Shown: one piece after another, positions 1 through 7,491 of the stretch
Numbering within the stretch: the first letter of the stretch is position 1
Layout of the letters: each line of letters opens with the position of its first letter
Source of the DNA: Gallionellaceae bacterium
Lineage (GTDB): Bacteria; Pseudomonadota; Gammaproteobacteria; Burkholderiales; Gallionellaceae
Assembly (NCBI GenBank): GCA_030834965.1
Contig: JAUQWW010000072.1
Coordinates: forward strand, 1-35,789
Length of the DNA stretch: 35,789 nt
Direction of reading: 5' to 3'
Position numbers and translations under genes: made by a program
The notes under the pieces: model-generated
Database searches by the model: none
The model's input: the letters and a program-made list of their open reading frames with translations, nothing else
What the model was told of the DNA's origin: nothing

Positions 1-2
1 TG

Positions 3-263
3 ACATCGGCACAGGAAGGGCTGGACGAGATTCAGGCGGCGCTGGCGCGCAAGGACATGGCGGCAGTGGCTGCGCTGGGACACCGCATCAAGTCGCCGGC
101 GAAAACGGTGGGGGCGCTGGGGTTTGCTGAGCTGTGCCAGAAACTGGAGCAGTGCAAACATGCTGCGGATGCGGAACAGGCGCAGAGCATTCTGTCTCAA
201 TTGCGTGCACTGCTGGAGCAGATCCGGCTACAAATAGATAACGACCTCTCGATGCAGCAATAG
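3..263 (+). CDS. C-terminal Hpt (histidine phosphotransfer) domain, 5'-truncated
   Basis: The window opens inside a reading frame that runs to a TAG at 261-263. The visible 86 residues form a helical Hpt-type segment. The motif GHRIKSPAKTVGALGF fits the H-x-(L/I)-K-(G/S) phosphoacceptor region of Hpt domains, with the His as the likely phosphorylated residue. The following part (FAELCQKLEQ, then a Leu-rich helix) fits the second helix pair of the four-helix bundle. Hpt domains relay phosphate between a receiver domain and a final response regulator, and often sit at the C-terminus of hybrid histidine kinases. Since the N-terminus lies outside the window, a stand-alone Hpt protein cannot be excluded. 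A Met at 57 lies too close to the motif to be the true start. Confidence 0.75.
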   Translation, partial: TSAQEGLDEIQAALARKDMAAVAALGHRIKSPAKTVGALGFAELCQKLEQCKHAADAEQAQSILSQLRALLEQIRLQIDNDLSMQQ

Positions 264-396
264 GCGGCGGATCAGACGCTGGCCGGAAATTGACGGCATA
301 CTGAATCCCTGCTTCATCGCAGTTCATTTCCCGTGAAGTTCCAGGCCGCGACCCCTGCTGGGGTATAATCGCACCTCGTTTTTCGCTGCACTCCCA

Positions 397-2325
397 ATGA
401 ACATTTTTTACGAAGAAGACGGCGCTTTCAAGGTCGGCACAATACTCACAGACAGCACGACCTCGTTGCAGGTGGAAAGCACACACGGCAAGCGCAGCAA
501 GATCAAGGCAGCAAATGTGCTGCTGCGCTTTGCCCAACCTGGATTGAGCGAATTCATGGCGCAGGCGGAGGGCATCGCCGCGGACATAGATGTGGAGTTC
601 CTGTGGGAATGCTGCCCGCCGGACGAATTCGGCTTCGATACGCTGTCCAGCGAATATTTCGGCCATGCGCCCAATCCCGTCGAGGCAGCAGGCGCGTTGA
701 TCCGCCTGCATTCCTCACCGATGCATTTTTACAAGAAGGGCAAGGGACGTTACAAGGCCGCGCCGCCTGAGGCACTCAAATCCGCACTGGCCAGTGCGGA
801 GAAGAAGCGTTTGCAGGCGGCCCTGCAGGCGCGCTATACCGGCGAGCTGACTGCCTTCACGTTGCCGCCGGAGTTTGCCGGCAAGCTGCCGTACCTGCTG
901 TACAAACCGGACCGCAACACGCTCGAAGTCAAGGCGCTCGAGGCCGCCTGTGCTGCCACGCATTTGTCTGCCGCACACCTGCTGCAGCGTTGCGGCGCGC
1001 TGCCGTCCACGCAGGATTACCACTTGCAGCGCTTCCTGTTCGAAAACTTCCCGCACGGCACCGGCTTCCCCGAGATTACCGTGGATGCCCACCCGGAATT
1101 GCCGCTCGCGGAGGACACCGCATTCAGCATAGATGACGCGACCACCACGGAAATCGACGATGCCTTGTCGGTCAGGCAGCTCGCCAATGGCAACTGGCGC
1201 ATCGGCGTGCATATTGCCGCCCCCGCGCTGGGCATTGCGCCCGGCTCGGCGGGCGATGCCATCGCGGCACAGCGCCTGTCCACAGTGTACATGCCGGGCG
1301 ACAAGATCACCATGCTGCCGGACAACGTGGTGCAAGTCTTCACCCTGAGTGCGGACAACGTTTGTCCCTCGCTGTCCATGTACCTCGAAGTGGATGCCGC
1401 AACCCTCGCCGTCATCGGCACGGAAAGCCGCATCGAGCGCATTCACATTGCAGCCAACCTGCGCCACGATACGCTGGAACCGCTGTTCAACGAAGGGACG
1501 CTGGCCGCCGGCAAACTGGATTATTCCTTTGCGCCAGAGCTCACGCTGCTCTGGAATTTTGCGCAAAAGCTGGAGGCAGCGCGCGGCAAATCCGCCGACA
1601 ACAGCACACAGCAGGTCGATTACAATTTCTATGTGGAAAACGACCATGTCACCATCACGACGCGGCAACGTGGATCGCCCATAGACAAGGTGGTGTCTGA
1701 GCTGATGATTTTCGTCAATTCCGAATGGGGCAGGCTCCTGGCGGAGAACAATGCGGCAGGAATCTACCGCACGCAAAGCAACGGCAAGGTGAAGATGAGC
1801 ACCGTGCCCGCACCGCACCAGGGGCTGGGCGTCGCGCAATACCTGTGGTCGAGCTCGCCGCTGCGCCGCTATGTGGACTTCATCAACCAGCGCCAGATCA
1901 TCAGCCTGGTGCGCGGCGAAGCACCGGTCTATGCGAAGAACGACACCACGCTGTTTACCGTGATGCGCGACTTCGACGCAGCCTACACCCTCTACAACGA
2001 ATTCCAGCGCAACATGGAACGCTACTGGTGCCTGCGCTGGATCCAGCAGGAACAGGTTGCCAGGGAAGCCCTCTCCCCAACCCTCTCCCGCGATGCAGGC
2101 GCGGGGGCAAACGAACCGTTGCGCGGGCTATTAGTTGACGCGCTGGTGCTGCGCGAGAATCTGGTAAAACTCACACGCATCCCGCTGGTGGGGCGCATCC
2201 CGTCGCTGCCGGAATTACCGCCCAACACGCGTGTCACGCTGGAAATCGGCGACATCGATTTGCTCGACCTCAACTTCCACGCGCGCTTTGTGGCGGCAGT
2301 GGAGGCTGTGGAGGCAACCGCATAA
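397..2325 (+). CDS. RNB-domain exoribonuclease (RNase II/R family)
   Basis: This 642-residue protein is a 3'-5' exoribonuclease of the RNase II/R superfamily. The central RNB domain is marked by FSIDDATTTEIDDALSV at about residues 243-259, whose Asp residues bind the catalytic Mg2+. Further RNB signatures follow (GVHIAAPAL, YMPGDKITMLP, YLWSSSPLRRYVDFINQRQI). The N-terminal part is shorter and more divergent than in E. coli RNase II, so I give no rnb/rnr symbol. No clear Shine-Dalgarno precedes the ATG; a TATAAT hexamer lies at 364-369. The stop overlaps the tonB-like start by one base, so the two are probably cotranscribed. Oddly, residues about 557-573 (ALSPTLSRDAGAGANE) are coded by a copy of a palindromic repeat (2069-2107) inserted in frame, with an intact frame on both sides. 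Confidence 0.9.
   Translation: MNIFYEEDGAFKVGTILTDSTTSLQVESTHGKRSKIKAANVLLRFAQPGLSEFMAQAEGIAADIDVEFLWECCPPDEFGFDTLSSEYFGHAPNPVEAAGALIRLHSSPMHFYKKGKGRYKAAPPEALKSALASAEKKRLQAALQARYTGELTAFTLPPEFAGKLPYLLYKPDRNTLEVKALEAACAATHLSAAHLLQRCGALPSTQDYHLQRFLFENFPHGTGFPEITVDAHPELPLAEDTAFSIDDATTTEIDDALSVRQLANGNWRIGVHIAAPALGIAPGSAGDAIAAQRLSTVYMPGDKITMLPDNVVQVFTLSADNVCPSLSMYLEVDAATLAVIGTESRIERIHIAANLRHDTLEPLFNEGTLAAGKLDYSFAPELTLLWNFAQKLEAARGKSADNSTQQVDYNFYVENDHVTITTRQRGSPIDKVVSELMIFVNSEWGRLLAENNAAGIYRTQSNGKVKMSTVPAPHQGLGVAQYLWSSSPLRRYVDFINQRQIISLVRGEAPVYAKNDTTLFTVMRDFDAAYTLYNEFQRNMERYWCLRWIQQEQVAREALSPTLSRDAGAGANEPLRGLLVDALVLRENLVKLTRIPLVGRIPSLPELPPNTRVTLEIGDIDLLDLNFHARFVAAVEAVEATA
2069..2107 (+). repeat. CCCTCTCC-type palindromic repeat inside the RNB nuclease gene
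   Basis: The segment has two CCCTCTCC-like blocks followed by a C-rich/G-rich inverted half (CCCGC ... GCGGGGG) and ends before AAACGA. The same arrangement, on the opposite strand, lies inside lysA at about 25880-25935. Here it is read in the phase CTC-TCC-CCA. It is a degenerate REP-like element translated as part of the protein. Confidence 0.65.
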
Positions 2326-3179
2326 TGTACGCCCCGCTCCGGCAGCGCGTCTCCGTCTCGGCGCTTGTTTCGCTTGCGCTGCATGCTTTCGTGCTGTTTG
2401 GCATCGGCTTCGTGCTGCCTGACCCGCGCAAGGCTGCCGACTTTCTGCAGCCGCTGGAAGTGGTGCTGGTCAACGCCAAGTCCAAGACACGGCCGACCAA
2501 GGCCGACGCGCTGGCGCAACATAACCTGGATGGCGGCGGCAACACCGCCGAGGATCGTCGCGCGGCGAGCCCGCTGCCCAATATCAGCGATGACAAGCAA
2601 TTCATGCTGGAACAATCCGCGCGGCGCGTGCAGCAACTGGAACAGGAGGCCAAACGCCTGCTGACCCAGGCCAACAGCACGTACAGCGTCGCGCAGGAAC
2701 AAATCCGGAACCAGCAGCAGCCGAACGAACGCGAAGCAGGCGAAGACGAGGAGCAGCGCAACCTGGAAATCGCCCGCCTGGAAGCCCAGATCAAGAAGGA
2801 TTTTGAAGCCTACCAGAAACTGCCGCGGCGCAAATTCATCGGGGCGCGCACCCAGGAATACCGCTTCGCGCAATATATCGAAGACTGGCGCATCAAGGTA
2901 GAACGCATCGGCAACCTGAACTATCCCGATGCTGCGCGGCAAAAAAAGATATTTGGCAGCCTGCAGCTTACCGTATCCATCCGCGCCGACGGCAGCCTGG
3001 AGAACATGGAAGTCAGCCGCTCATCCGGGCAGCCCATCCTGGATGCGGCGGCACAGCGCATCGTGAAGCTCGCCGCGCCCTTTGCCGCGTTCCCGCCAAA
3101 CATCCGTAAGGACACGGACATCCTCAGCATCACGCGCACCTGGTTCTTCACCCAGTCAGACAAACTGCAGAGTGAATAA
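2325..3179 (+). CDS. TonB-family energy transducer protein
   Basis: A 284-residue protein with a short cytoplasmic N-terminus, one membrane anchor (about residues 13-30, SALVSLALHAFVLFGIGF), a long polar, coiled-coil-rich periplasmic stretch (about 85-165) and a C-terminal TonB domain. The TonB domain is seen in NLNYPDAARQKKIFGSLQLT, followed by IRADGSLENMEVSRSSG and a terminal W-FF strand. TonB links inner-membrane proton motive force to outer-membrane receptors. No exbB or exbD is adjacent and the usual Pro-rich spacer is missing, replaced by a Gln/Glu-rich region. It could therefore serve a specific partner or belong to the wider TonB-C family. The start overlaps the upstream stop (TAATG). 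Next to a metal-uptake cassette, a role in outer-membrane metal transport is possible but unproven. Confidence 0.85.
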   Translation: MYAPLRQRVSVSALVSLALHAFVLFGIGFVLPDPRKAADFLQPLEVVLVNAKSKTRPTKADALAQHNLDGGGNTAEDRRAASPLPNISDDKQFMLEQSARRVQQLEQEAKRLLTQANSTYSVAQEQIRNQQQPNEREAGEDEEQRNLEIARLEAQIKKDFEAYQKLPRRKFIGARTQEYRFAQYIEDWRIKVERIGNLNYPDAARQKKIFGSLQLTVSIRADGSLENMEVSRSSGQPILDAAAQRIVKLAAPFAAFPPNIRKDTDILSITRTWFFTQSDKLQSE

Positions 3180-3189
3180 GCACGCCACC

Positions 3190-3510
3190 ATGCAGCCCAT
3201 GCGTTTCCTGCTCCCTGTGTTGCTTGCCTTCACCCTGCTGTTTGCGCAGCACGGCGCGGCCATGCACGCACTCGGCCATATTCTGACTGGACAGGTGCCA
3301 CAGGAAAAGCAGGCGCCGCACTCCCCGGCCTGCGAGCAGTGCGCGTCCTATGCACAACTGGGTGGCGCACTCGACAGCAGCGCACATTCTTTTACTGTTG
3401 AAGCTGCTCCCGGCACAGCGGTGCAGCAAGATGCCACTGCGTTTCACTCTCTCCATACCCTTGCCGCCGTCGCGCGCGGCCCACCTTCCCTGCTCCAGGC
3501 ATGCATCTAA
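3190..3510 (+). CDS. Small secreted His/Cys protein of the metal-uptake cassette
   Basis: A 106-residue protein with a hydrophobic N-terminal signal (residues 5-25, FLLPVLLAFTLLF) and a mature part containing His26, His30, His44, a CxxC (CEQC, 48-51) and a late ARGPP motif. The pattern resembles small DUF2946-type exported proteins found near copper or zinc transport genes; the family assignment is only suggestive. The start at 3190 is chosen because it directly begins the signal sequence; an upstream in-frame ATG at 3082 lies inside the tonB-like gene. It is followed after 58 bases by the porin-like gene. The His/Cys content and its position before a ZnuA-like protein suggest periplasmic metal binding, but nothing in the sequence proves it. 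Confidence 0.6.
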   Translation: MQPMRFLLPVLLAFTLLFAQHGAAMHALGHILTGQVPQEKQAPHSPACEQCASYAQLGGALDSSAHSFTVEAAPGTAVQQDATAFHSLHTLAAVARGPPSLLQACI

Positions 3511-3568
3511 CCGCTCCTCCCCCACCAAGTTGGAGGGGCGCTTTCTGATCATTCATTGGAGTATCACC

Positions 3569-4918
3569 ATGTTCAAGTACACCGCACTCTGTGTGGCGCT
3601 GTTCGCGCCGCTATGCGCCCATGCAGCAAACGATGAAGACTTGCGCGCAATCCGCGATGAGATCCAGCAACTGAAAGACAGCTACGAGCAGCGCATCGCG
3701 CAACTGGAGCAACGCCTGCAGCAGGCCGAATCGGATAGCAAGGCGACACCGGCCAGTACCACCGCGCAACAGCCCGGCCGTGCCACAGCAAGCGGGGAAA
3801 GCGCATTCAACCCGGCTGTCTCGCTGATCCTGTCCGGCACTTATGGAGAGTTTCAGAGAGACCCGGCGATCCCGGCCACCGGCTTCACCATGCTGGCCCA
3901 CACGCCGCCGGAGCAGGGTTTCAACCTCGGGGAATCGGAGCTGGGCATATCCGCCAGCATCGATCCGCAATTCCGCGGCGTGGCGACCTTTGCACTCGAC
4001 CCAGCGGGCGGCATCGGCGTGGAAAATGCCTTTGTGCAAACCACTGCGCTCGGCAGCGGACTCAATTTCAAATTCGGGCGCTACTTTTCCGGGCTGGGCT
4101 ACCTGAACGAGCAGCATGCCCACGCTTGGGATTTTGTAGATCAGCCGCTGGTGTACCGCACATTCTGGGACAACCAGCTGGGCGAGGACGGCGTGCAGCT
4201 CAGGTGGCTGGCGCCTACCGATACCTTCATGGAGCTCGGTGCTGAACTGGGCCGCGGGCGCGGCTTTCCGGGCAGCGACCGGCAGAAGAACGGCGCCGGT
4301 TCCGGCGTGCTGTTCGCGCATGCCGGCGATGACATCGGCGCGAGCAATAGCTGGCGCGCTGGCATTTCGCTGCACGAGACCAGACGCGAGAATGCGCAAG
4401 CGGACGGCGTTCCCGATCTGAATGGCAACGGTGTGAGCAACCGCTTCAGCGGCGACAGCAGGACTGCCGGCCTGGATTTCGTGTGGAAATATGCACCGGG
4501 CGGTAATACAGCCAACACCAGCTTCAAGCTGCAAGGCGAATATTTCCGCCGCAAGGAAAGCGGCTCGCTCACTTACGACACCGCAGGCGCCAACATCACC
4601 GACAGCTACGCCGTCACGCAGTCCGGCTGGTATTTGCAAGGCGTGTACCAATTCATGTCGCGCTGGCGCGCGGGCTTGCGTTACGACCGACTCGACTCGG
4701 GCACGGCGCAGGTTGGTGCATTGAATGCCGCCAATATCATCAGCAGTTATGGCTACACGCCGACGCGCAGCACGGTCATGCTGGACTACAGTCCCAGCGA
4801 ATTTTCGCGCCTGCGCATGCAGTTTGCGCAGGACAAGTCGCGGCAGGAGCTGACCGACAACCAGTTATTCCTGCAATACGTGATGAGCCTGGGCGCGCAT
4901 GGCGCACACCAGTTTTAG
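3569..4918 (+). CDS. Outer-membrane porin-like beta-barrel of the zinc cassette
   Basis: A 449-residue protein with a signal peptide (MFKYTALCVALFAPLCAHA, cleaved near residue 19), an N-terminal coiled coil (about residues 20-55, DEIQQLKDSYEQRIAQLEQR) and a long region of alternating beta strands ending in an aromatic residue (HGAHQF), as trimeric or monomeric outer-membrane barrels do. Coiled coil plus barrel resembles porins that attach to the cell wall. No TonB box or plug domain is visible, so it is not a classic TonB-dependent receptor. The GTG-AGT-like spacer 'TTGGAGTATCACC' before the ATG supplies a plausible ribosome site, and the upstream ATG at 3350 is inside the previous gene. Its place before znuA-like and znuB-like genes suggests that it lets metal ions or metal chelates through the outer membrane. 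Confidence 0.75.
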   Translation: MFKYTALCVALFAPLCAHAANDEDLRAIRDEIQQLKDSYEQRIAQLEQRLQQAESDSKATPASTTAQQPGRATASGESAFNPAVSLILSGTYGEFQRDPAIPATGFTMLAHTPPEQGFNLGESELGISASIDPQFRGVATFALDPAGGIGVENAFVQTTALGSGLNFKFGRYFSGLGYLNEQHAHAWDFVDQPLVYRTFWDNQLGEDGVQLRWLAPTDTFMELGAELGRGRGFPGSDRQKNGAGSGVLFAHAGDDIGASNSWRAGISLHETRRENAQADGVPDLNGNGVSNRFSGDSRTAGLDFVWKYAPGGNTANTSFKLQGEYFRRKESGSLTYDTAGANITDSYAVTQSGWYLQGVYQFMSRWRAGLRYDRLDSGTAQVGALNAANIISSYGYTPTRSTVMLDYSPSEFSRLRMQFAQDKSRQELTDNQLFLQYVMSLGAHGAHQF

Positions 4919-4924
4919 TTGATC

Positions 4925-4990
4925 GTCATACCCGCGCAGGCGGGTATCCAGCCAATTGAAAAACTGGATTCCCGCCTGCGCGGGAATGAC
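4925..4990. repeat. dRS3-like inverted repeat (ATTCCCGC...GCGGGAAT type)
   Basis: Two 27-base arms (4925-4951 and 4964-4990) are inverted copies with only two mismatches, separated by 12 bases. Each arm also holds its own CCCGC-gcag-GCGGG palindrome. The pattern matches the widespread GTCATTCCCGC...GCGGGAATCCAG repeats of Neisseria and other betaproteobacteria. It lies between the porin-like and znuA-like genes and could form a strong mRNA hairpin separating their expression. Confidence 0.85.
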
Positions 4991-5010
4991 AAAACCCAAA
5001 AGGACATACT

Positions 5011-5916
5011 ATGAAAATGTTACTCAAAACATTACTGACGATCATGCTTGCGGCACTCGCCATACCCGCTTCCGCCGCGCTCAACATCTTCGCCTGCGAA
5101 CCGGAATGGGCGGCGCTGGCCCAGGAACTGGCGTCAGACAAGGCCAGCATCTACTCCGCCACCAACGCGCTGCAAGACCCGCACCATGTGGAAGCGCGCC
5201 CCAGCCTGATCGCCAGGGCGCGCCGCGCGCAACTGGTGGTATGCACCGGCGCGGAACTGGAAGCCGGCTGGCTGCCGGTCATCCTGCGCGAATCCGGCAA
5301 CCCGGACATCGCGCCCGGGAAGCCAGGCCACTTCGAGGCTGCACAGTTCGTGGCCATGCTGGAAGTGCCGACGCGCCTCGACCGTGCCGAGGGCGATGTG
5401 CACGCGGCGGGTAATCCGCACATTCAGACTGACGCGCGTAACTATCTGCCCATCGCCCAGGCGCTGTCTGCGCGGCTGGCCGAACTCGACCCCGCCAATG
5501 CCGCGTTCTACCGCACCCGCCTGCAGGCCTTCTCACAAGCATGGCAGGCTGCGATCACACGCTGGGAAAAACAGGCCGCGCCGCTCAAGGGCCAGCCCAT
5601 CCTGGTGCAGCACACCGGCTTTCCCTATCTCAACAACTGGCTGGGGATGAAACAGGTTGCCGCACTGGAACCCAAGCCCGGCATGGAACCCAGTGCCGCA
5701 TACCTGTCGCAGGTGGTGGCGCAGTTACAGCAACACCCGGTGCGCATGGTGATACGCGCTGCCTACCAGAACCCAAAGCCGTCCGCGTGGATTGCCGAGC
5801 GCGCGCACATTCCCGCCGTGGCCTTGCCGTTCAGCGTGGGCGGGTCGGATGGCGCAAAGGATCTGTACGGACTGTTTGACGACACCATTGCACGTTTGCT
5901 GGCAGGACTGAAATGA
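5011..5916 (+). CDS. Periplasmic zinc/manganese-type ABC substrate-binding protein (ZnuA/TroA family)
   Basis: A 301-residue exported protein (signal peptide about residues 1-22, ending PASAA). Cluster A-I metal-binding proteins use three His and one acidic residue. Candidates here are His58 or His59 (DPHHVEARP), His137 (GNPHIQTDARNY), His201 (VQHTGFPYLNNW) and Asp280 (VGGSDGAKDLYG). The His-rich loop of many ZnuA proteins is absent. An AAAGGA ribosome site precedes the ATG. The stop overlaps the permease start (ATGA at 5913-5916), so the two are translationally coupled. By family it would deliver Zn(II), possibly Mn(II), to the inner-membrane permease; the metal cannot be decided from sequence alone. 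Confidence 0.88.
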   Translation: MKMLLKTLLTIMLAALAIPASAALNIFACEPEWAALAQELASDKASIYSATNALQDPHHVEARPSLIARARRAQLVVCTGAELEAGWLPVILRESGNPDIAPGKPGHFEAAQFVAMLEVPTRLDRAEGDVHAAGNPHIQTDARNYLPIAQALSARLAELDPANAAFYRTRLQAFSQAWQAAITRWEKQAAPLKGQPILVQHTGFPYLNNWLGMKQVAALEPKPGMEPSAAYLSQVVAQLQQHPVRMVIRAAYQNPKPSAWIAERAHIPAVALPFSVGGSDGAKDLYGLFDDTIARLLAGLK

Positions 5917-6668
5917 ACGACGTCGATCTCAATATCCTGCTGCCCGCCTTCATCGCCGGCCTGCTGGTGCTCGCCACCCACGTACCTCTCGGCATGAAGG
6001 TATTGGCACGCGGCATCATCTTCGCCGACCTCGCGGTGGCGCAGATCGCCGGGCTGGGCGTCGTCATCGCAGAATTGCTCGGCGCAGCCGAATCTCCGCT
6101 CGCAGTGCAGGCGCTGGCCGTTGCCAGTGCCTTGCTCGGCGCAGCATTGCTGGCATTGATCGAACACAGGCTGCGCGATGTGCAGGAAGCCTGCATCGGC
6201 CTGCTGTTCGTGCTCGCCGCCACCGGCGGCATCCTGCTGATGAGCCACGACCCACACGCGGGTGAGCACATCAAGGACCTGCTGGTCGGGCAAATCCTGT
6301 GGGTAAGCAACGCCCAGCTCATGACGACTGCCATCCTCACTGCCGTATTGCTCGTGCTGTGGCGCGTGTTCAATCAACGTCTGGGCAGCCTTGGTTTCTA
6401 TGCACTCTTTGCGCTGGCGGTCACCGCCTCGGTGCAATTGGTCGGCGTATATCTGGTATTTGCCAGCCTCATTGTCCCCGCGCTCGCCACTTACAAAATG
6501 CAGCAGCGGCGCCTGCCCGTCGCTTTCATGATCGGTACGGCGGGCTATGCGGCAGGCCTGCTGCTCTCGGTGTGGCTCGACCTGCCCAGCGGAGCAGCCA
6601 TCGTGTGGGCGATGGCGCTGGCGGGAACGCTGGCGATGCTCAAAAAGCGCCGGGAATTACAGATATAA
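5913..6668 (+). CDS. Metal ABC transporter permease (ZnuB/ABC-3 family)
   Basis: A 251-residue integral membrane protein with about eight hydrophobic segments. It has the ABC-3 family features AGLLVLATHVPLGMKVLARG near the start, FADLAVAQIAGLGVV (the coupling region) and VGVYLVFASLIVPALAT. It would form the channel for the metal delivered by the upstream binding protein. Its ATG overlaps the stop of that gene. A complete ABC importer needs an ATPase subunit, but none is encoded here: the next gene is aroE and the previous one is the binding protein. The ATPase must come from another locus or the pair works differently. The TAA stop lies inside a TATAAT hexamer that may start aroE transcription. 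Confidence 0.85.
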   Translation: MNDVDLNILLPAFIAGLLVLATHVPLGMKVLARGIIFADLAVAQIAGLGVVIAELLGAAESPLAVQALAVASALLGAALLALIEHRLRDVQEACIGLLFVLAATGGILLMSHDPHAGEHIKDLLVGQILWVSNAQLMTTAILTAVLLVLWRVFNQRLGSLGFYALFALAVTASVQLVGVYLVFASLIVPALATYKMQQRRLPVAFMIGTAGYAAGLLLSVWLDLPSGAAIVWAMALAGTLAMLKKRRELQI

Positions 6669-6669
6669 T
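6664..6669 (+). promoter_or_regulatory. -10-like TATAAT close to the aroE start
   Basis: A perfect TATAAT overlaps the znuB-like stop codon and ends 9 bases before the aroE ATG. No convincing -35 element is found at the usual spacing. If used, the transcript would have a leader of about 0-3 nt. Confidence 0.35.
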
Positions 6670-6678
6670 TGCTGCACT

Positions 6679-7491
6679 ATGACAGACCGTTACGCCGTTA
6701 TCGGCAACCCCATTGCACACAGCAAATCCCCGCTGATTCACGCCGAATTCGCGCGCCAAACCGGGCAGGACTTGAACTACGAAGCGATCGAAGCGCCGCT
6801 GGACGGTTTTGCTGCGACGATAGCCCGGTTGCGCAACGAAGGCTACAAGGGCTGCAACATCACCGTGCCGTTCAAATTCGAGGCATATCAACTTTGCAAC
6901 CAGCTCACCGGGCGTGCGCGCGCTGCGCAGGCGGTGAACACGCTGTTGTTTGAGGAAGGCGAAATCCTCGGCGACAATACCGACGGCGCCGGCTTGATTG
7001 CCGATATCGAGCAGAACGTGGGATGCAAGCTGCTATTCAAGCGCGTGCTGCTGATGGGCGCGGGCGGGGCGGCGCATGGCGTGATCTGGCAGCTGTTCAA
7101 TGCAGGCGCGAGCGTCGTCATCGCCAACCGCACGGTGGACAAGGCACAGCAACTGGCTGCTGAATTTGTCAGCTACGGCACGGTGTTTGCCAGCAGCTAC
7201 GAGGCGCTGGCCGGCAAGCAATTCGATGTGCTGATCAATGCCACTTCCAGCAGCCTGTCCGACGAACTGGCGCCCTTGCCCTCGGGGATTTTTGCGCCCC
7301 ATGCGCTGGCCTACGACATGATGTACGGGCGCGAAACGCCCTTCATGAAGTTCGCGCGCGATCAGGGCGCGGCCACCATCTCCGACGGACTGGGCATGCT
7401 GGTCGAACAGGCCGCTGAAGCCTTCTTCAAATGGCGGAGCGTGCGCCCGGATACGGCATCCGTTCTCGCCAAGTTGCGCGCGCAATGCTGA
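6679..7491 (+). CDS. aroE: Shikimate dehydrogenase
   Basis: A 270-residue NADP-dependent enzyme that reduces 3-dehydroshikimate to shikimate in aromatic amino-acid synthesis. The substrate-binding motif SKSPLIHAEFARQTG sits near residues 14-28. The catalytic Lys is in NITVPFK (about 62-68), the conserved Asp in GDNTDGAGL, and the nucleotide-binding loop is GAGGAAHG, followed by VVIANRT. The length matches the family (about 270). The start at 6679 is chosen because MTDRYAVIGNPIAHSKSPL is the normal N-terminus; an upstream ATG at 6547 lies inside the permease gene. No Shine-Dalgarno is seen. The last 7 bases overlap mtgA. Confidence 0.95.
   Translation: MTDRYAVIGNPIAHSKSPLIHAEFARQTGQDLNYEAIEAPLDGFAATIARLRNEGYKGCNITVPFKFEAYQLCNQLTGRARAAQAVNTLLFEEGEILGDNTDGAGLIADIEQNVGCKLLFKRVLLMGAGGAAHGVIWQLFNAGASVVIANRTVDKAQQLAAEFVSYGTVFASSYEALAGKQFDVLINATSSSLSDELAPLPSGIFAPHALAYDMMYGRETPFMKFARDQGAATISDGLGMLVEQAAEAFFKWRSVRPDTASVLAKLRAQC

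Noticed and set aside
715-1839. 374-residue open frame opposite the RNB nuclease gene
   Set aside because: It is antisense to a clear gene, rich in Arg/His/Gln with no recognisable domain, as expected for shadows in GC-rich DNA.
3082-3189. Upstream ATG at 3082 as start of the small His/Cys protein
   Set aside because: It would lie inside the tonB-like gene and put about 36 polar residues before the signal peptide.
4956-5414. Frame starting MKNWIPACAGMTK
   Set aside because: This is the usual false translation of the dRS3-like repeat; it then overlaps the binding-protein gene out of frame.
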